Origin: a virus
DNA length: 64,000 nt
Reading direction: 5' to 3' (one strand)
Virus record (IMG/VR): IMGVR_UViG_3300028840_004168
Coordinates: 1 to 64,000 of that record
How positions within the stretch are numbered: the first letter of the stretch is position 1; every line of letters begins with the position of its first letter. A program made the position numbers and the translations under genes. Below the pieces are notes generated by a model, which saw nothing but the letters and a program-made list of their open reading frames with translations, searched no databases and was not told the origin of the DNA. This document shows, piece after piece, positions 58,424-64,000 of this stretch.

Positions 58424-59293
58424 CTATCTCCTGGGAGATCTCGAAGAGCTTTTAAACTTGCCCTTGCTTGAGTTTTTATGATCATCCTTGTTCTGCTGCT
58501 GTTTATCCAACTCAGCTCTGGTAGCAGATTCTTCACTTAAGACTGTCTGCCTGATCTCATATGCAATGTTCGTCTGATCAAGGATGCCGCCGCTATTAAA
58601 AAGAACGTTGCTGTTATTTGCCCAGTATACCAGCGATACGGCGTTCTCTACATCATCAGATACAATTGACAATGGACATGTGCTAAACTTCTTAGATCCG
58701 ATAGCTAACACATCACTACCAAAATTATCTTCATCAGGTTTGCTATCGGACTTCTTAACTAAATGATACTTGCTTACCTTCTTTTTTTCAACTCTTTTTA
58801 TTTCTGAAATTTCAGATTTTTCTTCCTCATCCATCTCAACTTTATCAAGACCGAACCTCTGGCAATTACGCCTGCCGTTCAAATGCTGCTTCAGACAGTC
58901 ATCGCAATTCCAGGTGTTGTTCTTGTTATATTCCATGAACACATGCATCCTCACCAGCCCTTTGATATCATTTCTTATATCTTTGGCAATAGAGGAATTA
59001 TCAAATATAAAGTTATATATTTCTTCTAAGTATTTCTTCGGTATCATGCCTAAGTTATCAACACTATAAGGCACTTCATTGTCGGACTCATCTTTGAAAT
59101 TAGACCAGCCGACTATATTACTAGCCAGTATCTTGAGCATAATATCATTCATCCCTGGCCTCTCACGATCAAGCTGCAGCCGCTGTCCTACTGTCAGAAA
59201 CTGAACATAAAAAACTGTCTGCTCCTGTTCGGGCTTGTCTTTGTCATCCTCTACAATAAAAGGACAGATATAGTTAGCATCTAAGCAAATCAT
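58424..59293 (-). CDS. Tail assembly chaperone-like protein, large form (289 aa)
   Basis: The N-terminal third (NYICPFIVEDDKDKPEQEQTVFYVQFLTVGQ...MLKILASNIVGWSNFKDESDNEVPYSV) is related to the smaller chaperone-like gene upstream, which reads KYICKDDRDLPVEEQTIFTLRRIPLPKLAKIE...LAGWENFKDEDGEDIPFS. A zinc-type patch CDDCLKQHLNGRRNC follows, then a disordered Lys/Ser-rich end (KGKFKSSSRSPRR). It starts just upstream of the tape measure gene, where tail chaperones lie. Instead of the usual frameshifted pair, here two genes are separated by a terminator-like hairpin. Palindrome copy at 58803-58816. Confidence 0.72.
   Translation of the reverse strand: MICLDANYICPFIVEDDKDKPEQEQTVFYVQFLTVGQRLQLDRERPGMNDIMLKILASNIVGWSNFKDESDNEVPYSVDNLGMIPKKYLEEIYNFIFDNSSIAKDIRNDIKGLVRMHVFMEYNKNNTWNCDDCLKQHLNGRRNCQRFGLDKVEMDEEEKSEISEIKRVEKKKVSKYHLVKKSDSKPDEDNFGSDVLAIGSKKFSTCPLSIVSDDVENAVSLVYWANNSNVLFNSGGILDQTNIAYEIRQTVLSEESATRAELDKQQQNKDDHKNSSKGKFKSSSRSPRR
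58803..58816. repeat. Dispersed palindrome TCTGAAATTTCAGA (perfect), intragenic
   Basis: Perfect copy inside the chaperone-like gene, the only good one found in the structural half. On the minus strand it is followed by TTGAAA, 17 nt, TATCAT, a promoter-like pair. Confidence 0.85.
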
Positions 59294-59301
59294 AATTAAA
59301 C

Positions 59302-59340
59302 AAAAAGGGGCATAAGTCTATAGCTTCCTATGCCCCTCTT
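59302..59340 (-). terminator. Rho-independent terminator between the two chaperone-like genes
   Basis: On the minus strand AGGGGCATA pairs with TATGCCCCT (9 bp; 59329-59337 with 59306-59314) around a 14-nt loop, followed by TTTTTG. It lies in the 80-nt gap 59294-59373. It would attenuate transcription into the large chaperone-like and tape measure genes. Confidence 0.75.
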
Positions 59341-59373
59341 TCATCCTACATACCTCCGACTAATTAATATTTT

Positions 59374-59730
59374 TTAATCTTCATCCGCACCTGCTTGTCC
59401 TAAAATTGCGTCTGCCAGTTCCCTTCTGGCATCCGCAGGAATAGAAGAGAATAAATTAACATCATTAGAGAACGGTATATCTTCTCCGTCCTCATCCTTG
59501 AAATTCTCCCATCCTGCAAGTCCTTCCTGGAGTATCTTCATCTGATTGTTTCCAGTCCTGATCTTCTCTTCTCGCCTCTTGCCGATACCAGTAGCTTTAT
59601 ACAGTTCGTCTTCGATCTTAGCAAGTTTGGGGAGTGGAATACGCCGTAAGGTAAAAATAGTCTGTTCTTCAACAGGTAAATCTCTGTCATCTTTGCAGAT
59701 ATACTTTTGCTGCGCTGGTAGTGCTCTCAT
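59374..59730 (-). CDS. Tail assembly chaperone-like protein, short form (118 aa)
   Basis: ATG at 59730 with GGAGG 9 nt upstream; the frame to 60045 has no start signal. Contains KYICKDDRDLPVEEQTIFTLRRIPLPKLAKIEDELYK, EKIRTGNNQMKILQEGLAGWENFKDEDGEDIPFSND and an acidic end (GQAGADED). Shares a pattern with the next gene product, suggesting duplicated or split chaperones of the gpG/GT type that guide tape measure assembly. No slippery heptamer lies before its stop. Confidence 0.72.
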   Translation of the reverse strand: MRALPAQQKYICKDDRDLPVEEQTIFTLRRIPLPKLAKIEDELYKATGIGKRREEKIRTGNNQMKILQEGLAGWENFKDEDGEDIPFSNDVNLFSSIPADARRELADAILGQAGADED

Positions 59731-59966
59731 GTTGTCAAACCTCCATTTGGTTAAAAGTTTCCAAAAAAGTTTATGTTTAAAATATTGTAGCCCATTCTCT
59801 TTCAGGCTGCTTCCTAACTTTATCAGCGTCTTTAGATAAAGAGCTGTAAAGCGATACTTGATAAAGACTTTTATTAAATATGGCAATGCAAAAAATATTA
59901 TTAAAGCCTTTAAGATTTCTTTTCTGTTTATACATACTATTCCAATTAACATCATGTTGTTGAGCA

Positions 59967-60009
59967 AGGGGCAGGACAACATAGGAGCCAACCAAAGCGC
60001 CCTGCCCCT
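59967..60009 (-). terminator. GC-rich hairpin after the tail tube gene
   Basis: AGGGGCAGG / CCTGCCCCT (9 bp; 60001-60009 with 59967-59975), loop 25 nt, directly after the stop of the tail tube gene (60020). No good U-tract follows on the minus strand, so partial termination or mRNA protection is more likely. The rest of the 289-nt gap 59731-60019 has only small overlapping frames with no start signals, one of them encoding a possible TM peptide. Confidence 0.55.
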
Positions 60010-60019
60010 GCTACTGGAT

Positions 60020-61501
60020 CTATATGCTCGACTCGGTATTGACAATCACCAAATAAACTTCAGGCAGATTGTTCTCCAAGTCAGGATATGCGTCAAACGG
60101 CATATCAGCAGTGATCAAACTTTCATCGGCAATTACAGGAGTGCTCCCAGTATACTTGACTCTTGGGAAGACAACGTATTTCTGACGATATACGCCAGTG
60201 CTGCCGATTTCACCTTCGACACGGTCATCAATAAGAGCAAATTCGATCTTAGCAGGAATGTCATTCACGAACTTACTGTAGATGATCATATCATCAAACT
60301 CGATGTTAACCATTCCAGAAACTTCTCTCTGCTGTTCTGGCAACTGACTTCTTCCACTAAAACCGAACGGAATTTTATCAGGGAATAGATTGTTGTTAAT
60401 CGTATATTCACCTGACATAATTTCAGTCCAGTCACCATCAAGATAAAATGCACCCATGAAAGAAGTAAGAGGATCAGTAGAGCTTGGAGATCCTGAACCT
60501 GTGGTAGTCTGCAGAGATACAGGTTCATACTGCTCATGGTCGCTCTCGATAGAATTATCGCCAGCACCAGGAATTCCTGTCAAACGATATTCACCAGCTA
60601 CTATGGCCTTACCAGTGTAAGTAATGTCATTCTCACGACCAATCATGAGAGTGCCGCCGCCACTTGGGAACCCATCATATTCTTCCTGGGTTCTCAAAAC
60701 AACGTATACATCACCAATGCTGGCTGCCTGATCTAACAGGCCCATTGACCATTCTACTTTGCCTAACAGCGAATAGACGGCTGTGCAGATATCGTTCTCA
60801 GGAAATGTCTCTGTAAGGTTGTCAATCTTACAACCAGTATAAATAAATGCTGCAATATCACGCAACACTTCGATGCTTATTCCAGGCAGCAAGTCTGCTG
60901 AAACATCCATTACGTGAGTATATATTGCAGAGTAATTGGTGGAGTCATATAAGAAGATCCTTGAACCCTGAGTATAGTTAGCAGTAATACCTGAAACGCC
61001 TGTAAACTGATCGTTTCCAGCACCTGCAATGCCTGTATAGGCAAATTGCTCAGATGTAAGATCGCCAGTGTTGGCATCTCTACCAACTATGACTGCATCT
61101 CCACCAGTATTAATAAATCCTTCAGCAATCAGATCTCTGTCTGTATCAATAGTAACAGCAGGCGAAGTATAGCTTGCTGATGTTACTGCTGCTATGCCGC
61201 CGTCTACATATTGAAGTGACAAATAATCATCGCCATAGGCATTCTTCAACATCGTGGTCTGACCTTCTATATTCTGCTCGACATTGATATCGCCTGCAAT
61301 ACTTGCAGATCCACGAACCGATGTCGCTCTTGAACGGTCAGCCCTCAACTCATTAGAAACTAAGTAGGCTATCTCGTTGCTGATGCTTTCAGAGGTAAAT
61401 CTTAGAACTTTGTTCAGAGTAGCAAGAACGCCGTAACTAGCCTCTTCACCATAATGTATTACTCCACGAGCGCCTACCGCTGGAGTAGGTATGCCACCCA
61501 T
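60020..61501 (-). CDS. Tail tube protein (major tail protein) (493 aa)
   Basis: Starts MGGIPTPAVGARGVIHYGEEASYGVLATLNKVLRFTSESISNEIAYLVSNELRADRSRATSVRGSASIAGDINVEQN, the usual layout of phage tail tube proteins (E-x-S-x-G near the start, then L-x-x-E-I-R-x-x-R and G-x-x-x-x-x-G-x-i-x-x-E). The remaining 400 residues are beta-rich with extra domains (VSITVRD...; TSFMGAFYLDGDWTEIMSGEYTINNN). GGAGG lies 7 nt upstream of ATG. Long form, with inserted Ig-like domain expected. Confidence 0.82.
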   Translation of the reverse strand: MGGIPTPAVGARGVIHYGEEASYGVLATLNKVLRFTSESISNEIAYLVSNELRADRSRATSVRGSASIAGDINVEQNIEGQTTMLKNAYGDDYLSLQYVDGGIAAVTSASYTSPAVTIDTDRDLIAEGFINTGGDAVIVGRDANTGDLTSEQFAYTGIAGAGNDQFTGVSGITANYTQGSRIFLYDSTNYSAIYTHVMDVSADLLPGISIEVLRDIAAFIYTGCKIDNLTETFPENDICTAVYSLLGKVEWSMGLLDQAASIGDVYVVLRTQEEYDGFPSGGGTLMIGRENDITYTGKAIVAGEYRLTGIPGAGDNSIESDHEQYEPVSLQTTTGSGSPSSTDPLTSFMGAFYLDGDWTEIMSGEYTINNNLFPDKIPFGFSGRSQLPEQQREVSGMVNIEFDDMIIYSKFVNDIPAKIEFALIDDRVEGEIGSTGVYRQKYVVFPRVKYTGSTPVIADESLITADMPFDAYPDLENNLPEVYLVIVNTESSI

Positions 61502-61522
61502 ATTAAACCTCCATATTTAAAT

Positions 61523-62002
61523 TTAATTGTGTTCAGTATATCGCCTTTTCGTTATTTGAAAGTTAATAATGCCGCCGTAAAAGACACCATTAATTCTGCC
61601 CACTCTAACTCCAGGCCTGGAGCCAGTTACAGCAGTTCGCCTGTCATGAACATATCCATCTAGGTTAGAATACTTTGTGAAAAGCCTTGATATTTCATCG
61701 ATGTTCTCTCTCAACTCTTTGAACAACAGCCTTTCACTGAACTGTTCTTGATAAAAGATTATGTTATATACGTTGGTTATATCATGTTCACTTCTATACC
61801 TGTTAATTACCTTATGGCCTGAATGAATCGCTTCTACCCAGTCAATCGCAAGGCTTGGAGTAGAAGGAACATAAAGCACGTCTTCTGCGAATATGTTGTT
61901 GTTGCCAATACTCAGGCCATATTCGGCTTGATGTTCTTTAAAAGTTTCAACGATGTTTTCTGCACCATCGTCAATAAAGTTGCCAGTATCTATTACCGCC
62001 AT
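61523..62002 (-). CDS. Tail terminator-like protein (159 aa)
   Basis: DTGNFIDDGAENIVETFKEHQAEYGL..YNIIFYQEQFSERLLFKELRENIDEISRLFTKYSNLDGYVHDRRTAVTGSRPGVRVGRINGVFYGGIINFQIT fits the size and strand-helix order of neck or tail terminator proteins. It lies just before the tail tube gene, where tail terminators are found. Start and previous stop overlap by 1 nt. Confidence 0.65.
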   Translation of the reverse strand: MAVIDTGNFIDDGAENIVETFKEHQAEYGLSIGNNNIFAEDVLYVPSTPSLAIDWVEAIHSGHKVINRYRSEHDITNVYNIIFYQEQFSERLLFKELRENIDEISRLFTKYSNLDGYVHDRRTAVTGSRPGVRVGRINGVFYGGIINFQITKRRYTEHN

Positions 62003-62616
62003 TATACTAATCCTACATTCGACAAGATGTTCCCTACATTTATCGAAATTACTTCCATTACTTTATCGGCAAATGGAATGCCGCTTTCACCTGATAAAAA
62101 TTCTTTTGTAAGTTTCTCTCTGTAGTTAGCTCCTAAAAAATTGCTACGACTAAAAAAATGGTGAGGGTATGAACTATGGAATCCATCGAAGTTTACGCCT
62201 GTAGTTATAAAATCTGGTGGCCCACCTGTTCGTAATATAGCCGCTGTTGCAGATACTGCGTCAGGCGTAAGAAGGAATGCATTCTCTAAGGCAGCTGTTC
62301 TTAATCCAGGCTCTGTATATCTCGCTGCATCGATAGGATCGGTTCTCCCTTTATAAGTCGGAACGTCTTCGCTTTTATTAATATAACGTTCATACCTCTC
62401 GATAGTAGTCTGTTTTTTCGATGGCACATTTAGTGACTCGTATAAAGCCAGCCATCCGCTTCTCATCAAGTTCTCGATGGTAGTAAAGTTATTTTTCAAG
62501 TAGCTAGTGCCTGCACCTGGGCCAAAGATCTGCTTGTCAGCATCTTTCACTGCCCTCATGACAGCGCTGCCGTCTATCTTGAAATCGAATATTATGCCAA
62601 ACCCTTTATCTGCCAT
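62002..62616 (-). CDS. Neck/head-tail joining protein (204 aa)
   Basis: FDFKIDGSAVMRAVKDADKQIFGPGAG resembles the N-terminal helix of HK97 gp10-type head-tail joining proteins; the body includes YRKLTKEFLSGESGIPFADKVMEVISINVGNIL-type helices near the end. Overlaps the previous gene by 1 nt and the next by 1 nt, as neck genes commonly do. Confidence 0.62.
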   Translation of the reverse strand: MADKGFGIIFDFKIDGSAVMRAVKDADKQIFGPGAGTSYLKNNFTTIENLMRSGWLALYESLNVPSKKQTTIERYERYINKSEDVPTYKGRTDPIDAARYTEPGLRTAALENAFLLTPDAVSATAAILRTGGPPDFITTGVNFDGFHSSYPHHFFSRSNFLGANYREKLTKEFLSGESGIPFADKVMEVISINVGNILSNVGLV

Positions 62617-63095
62617 TAGAACACATCTTGATTAACGAAATTAGTTGGATATTTAGGCGTTGAAGTAAAATCAGTAAGATTAGGAGTACTTAACCTGGGA
62701 GCCGATGTCAATCCAGACCAAGTAGCTTCATAAACGCCCTGTTTATAGTTATGTATAAATTTCTCAAGGAACTCTTTATACTGGCCTTCAAAGAAATCAT
62801 CGATACCGCCTTCATCTCTTATGTTGAACTGAGTATAGAAGTTAGATCCAGAAATCAACTGAGATGATAGAAATGAAGTGGCATAAACAATATCATCTGG
62901 CACAGGAGCTGTTATCGGCAAACTGCCTGTAGGCAAATGCTCTCGCAACCTACCATCTATTTTGGTGCTTGCGATATTAATGAAGATCTCACATTGATCT
63001 GGAGTCATGTGATCATCAGTAGCAGTTCCAATGAGAAACTTCGAATTCTTTATTTGAAGTATATCTTTAACATTCTGAACAGTGCAATATCCCAT
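62616..63095 (-). CDS. Head-tail connector (gp6/DUF1320-like)
   Basis: MGYCTVQNVKDILQIKNSKFLIGTATDDHMTPDQCEIFINIASTKIDGRLREHL...VPDDIVYATSFLSSQLI is the strand-poor helical pattern of gp6/DUF1320-type connectors (V-x-x-V-x-x-x-L, D-x-x-I-x-x-x-I-x-x-A-x-x-x-I-D-G-x-L). It forms the ring between portal and neck. ATG follows an AGGTC-type site and the gene abuts the neck genes. Confidence 0.78.
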   Translation of the reverse strand: MGYCTVQNVKDILQIKNSKFLIGTATDDHMTPDQCEIFINIASTKIDGRLREHLPTGSLPITAPVPDDIVYATSFLSSQLISGSNFYTQFNIRDEGGIDDFFEGQYKEFLEKFIHNYKQGVYEATWSGLTSAPRLSTPNLTDFTSTPKYPTNFVNQDVF

Positions 63096-63110
63096 TACGA
63101 CCTCACTTTG

Positions 63111-63773
63111 TTATGAGGAACTTTTCTTACTGCTCTTGCCTGAACTTTTCTTGCCTGAACTTTTCTTGCCTGAACTTTTCTTACCACTGGACTTTTTACT
63201 GGAAGTCCTTCTCGTAACAGCCCTTTTCTTTTTAGAAGCAGGCGCAGGTTCTGGCTCAGGTTCTGGCTCAGGTTCTGGCTCAGGTTCTGGTTCTGGCTCA
63301 GGTTCTGGTTCAGGTTCTGGTTCTGGCTCAGGTTCAGGTTCAGGTTCAGATTCAGGTTCAGGTTCAAGCTCAGGTTCTGGTTCTGGCTTTGGAGCTGCTT
63401 TTGGTTTTGGATCAGGCCTTACTATCGGAGCTGGCATAGGAACAGTATCTGGATTTAAAAGACCAGAAGGAGTATTATCTGCTGCATCGCTGGCAGATGT
63501 TTCAGCTGTAAGCGCATCCAGCCTTGCTTTTGCATCTTCCATAGTGCCAGATACAATCTCAAATACAGGAGTGGTCTTTTTGGTTTTAGGATTAGTGTAT
63601 AACTCATCGTCATTCACTACATCGGTCAAAATCCTTATTGCAGCAGCCAAAGGCATGTCAGGATCATCCATGTCAAACTTATGGCCTGCATTGAAATTAG
63701 CTTGCCGCCTAGTCAAATCAAACTGCTTAATATAATGCCCTGGCACGTTAGTCTTAATAACGAGATCTCCCAT
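63111..63773 (-). CDS. Head-associated protein with Glu-Pro and Lys-Ser repeats (220 aa)
   Basis: The N-terminal 110 residues ([37 protein letters not shown]) resemble a small virion-capsid-associated protein. Then come about 25 Glu-Pro dipeptides (residues about 130-178), and finally [15 protein letters not shown] repeats. Such acidic/basic tails suggest binding to capsid or DNA. It sits between capsid and connector genes, a place where decoration or head-completion proteins are encoded. Reading the reverse strand here gives only a Gly-Ser shadow. Confidence 0.7.
   Translation of the reverse strand: MGDLVIKTNVPGHYIKQFDLTRRQANFNAGHKFDMDDPDMPLAAAIRILTDVVNDDELYTNPKTKKTTPVFEIVSGTMEDAKARLDALTAETSASDAADNTPSGLLNPDTVPMPAPIVRPDPKPKAAPKPEPEPELEPEPESEPEPEPEPEPEPEPEPEPEPEPEPEPEPEPEPEPAPASKKKRAVTRRTSSKKSSGKKSSGKKSSGKKSSGKSSKKSSS
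63148..63190 (-). repeat. Lys-Ser-Ser-Gly coding tandem repeats
   Basis: Three 15-bp repeats of CTTGCCTGAACTTTT type code for K-S-S-G-K units at the end of the Glu-Pro protein. Confidence 0.75.
63238..63385 (-). repeat. Glu-Pro coding tandem repeats
   Basis: Repeats of GGTTCTGGCTCA (six-base GGYTCW units) fill about 140 bp and code for the E-P run. Prone to length change by slippage. Confidence 0.85.
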
Positions 63774-63800
63774 GATTGTTTTTCCTCCGTGTTGAATCTA

Positions 63801-63824
63801 CCAGGGGGCGATAAAGCCCCCTGG
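63801..63824 (-). terminator. Strong hairpin between the capsid gene end and the Glu-Pro gene
   Basis: CCAGGGGGC / GCCCCCTGG, 9 bp with a 6-nt loop. No U-tract on the minus strand, so it may be a partial terminator or protect the capsid mRNA 3' end. Located in the 73-nt gap between the stop at 63847 and the start at 63773. Confidence 0.65.
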
Positions 63825-63846
63825 CAAATAAATTTTGAAATTACAT

Positions 63847-64000
63847 TTAAAAGATTGTTGCCACAATGAAATCATCATTGCGATAACGAACAGGAAGTCC
63901 ATTAACGCCAGTGATAATGTCAATCCTCTTAGGATCTACTTTGTCATTAACTACAGTTTCAGCGAACACTCCAGGTTTAGGAGCCAGCATGTTGCCTTCG
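63847..64000 (-). CDS. Probable major capsid protein, C-terminal part only
   Basis: The last 50 codons of a gene entering from the right. It reads EGNMLAPKPGVFAETV...DPKRIDIITGVNGLPVRYRNDDFIVATIF*, resembling the C-terminal end of several phage major capsid proteins (G-x-P-x-R-x-x-N-D-D-F-x-V-A). Codon use (CGT, GGC) is less AT-biased than neighbours, which suits a highly expressed gene. Its place before connector and tail genes agrees. Truncated by the window, so the call is tentative. Confidence 0.6.
   Translation of the reverse strand, partial: EGNMLAPKPGVFAETVVNDKVDPKRIDIITGVNGLPVRYRNDDFIVATIF

Noticed and set aside
59731-60019. Frames with TM-like peptide (LKALIIFFALPYLIKVFI) upstream of the small chaperone gene
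   Set aside because: Two frames overlap here with no ribosome binding site; one merely extends the chaperone frame. Not enough to call a gene.
63082-63735. Plus-strand frame coding a Gly-Ser run
   Set aside because: Reverse-complement shadow of the Glu-Pro repeats; the minus-strand gene has start signal and fits the operon.
1-64000. tRNA genes
   Set aside because: I saw no cloverleaf-like arrangement with CCA end or GTTCRANNC box in the gaps; a covariance search would be decisive but cannot be run here.

Overview
The window is one contiguous piece of a large tailed bacteriophage genome, most likely a long-tailed siphovirus of a Gram-negative host. Essentially every gene lies on the minus strand, so genes are met in transcription order from 64000 down to 1. 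The phage assignment rests on a capsid-connector-tail module with a 2846-residue tape measure protein next to a nearly complete phage-encoded replication and recombination set. Ribosome binding sites are strong (GGAG or GGAGG), and several gaps hold textbook sigma-70 promoters (TTGACA/T, 16-18 nt, TATAAT-like). Heptosyltransferase-like (GT9) enzymes suggest a Gram-negative host, but that is inference. Terminase, portal and most of the capsid gene are not in the window, so the genome is larger than 64 kb.

Layout, right to left. 64000-58.4 kb: end of a probable major capsid gene, a Glu-Pro-rich protein, head-tail connector and neck/terminator genes, tail tube protein and a pair of related tail-chaperone-like genes. 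58.4-49.9 kb: the tape measure gene. 49.9-36.6 kb: distal tail, baseplate and adhesin-like proteins, with two paralogous pairs, a repeat protein and two large proteins of which one is a Cys-rich repeat protein. 36.5-35.2 kb: a zinc-ribbon protein, a ribbon-helix-helix regulator and a small basic protein. 35.2-27 kb: a GT9 glycosyltransferase interrupted by an intein, a UvsW-type SF2 helicase, two small proteins, a DnaC-like loader, a DnaB-like helicase and a primase. 27-18.5 kb: an acidic/basic low-complexity zinc protein, DNA polymerase III alpha, an HU-like protein, an SSB with a bacterial-type C-terminal tip, an HNH endonuclease and RecA. 18.5-9.1 kb: small membrane and zinc proteins, an Mre11/SbcD-like nuclease, a LpxH-like phosphoesterase and a Rad50/SbcC-like ATPase. 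9.1-4.6 kb: a cassette made of a Ycf46-like AAA+ ATPase, a DUF3150-like protein, a DUF1257/Ycf35-like protein, a DUF2997-like protein and three small unknowns. 4.6-0.5 kb: a RuvC-like resolvase and a surface-modification set (GT9 glycosyltransferase, sulfotransferase-like P-loop protein, three methyltransferases). 0.5-0 kb: a promoter- and hairpin-rich gap followed by two small genes.

The phage brings its own replisome (polymerase, primase, helicase, loader, SSB, HU) and recombination functions (RecA, Rad50/Mre11 pair, UvsW-like helicase, RuvC). The Ycf46-centred cassette has separate strong promoters for its ATPase and two partners and is the best candidate for an undescribed system. Three other observations stand out: a 14-bp palindrome (TCTGAAATTWCAGA) scattered every few kb through the early half; an intein in a glycosyltransferase, an unusual host protein for an intein; and two tandem promoter-plus-hairpin units at 320-535 that look like small RNA genes.
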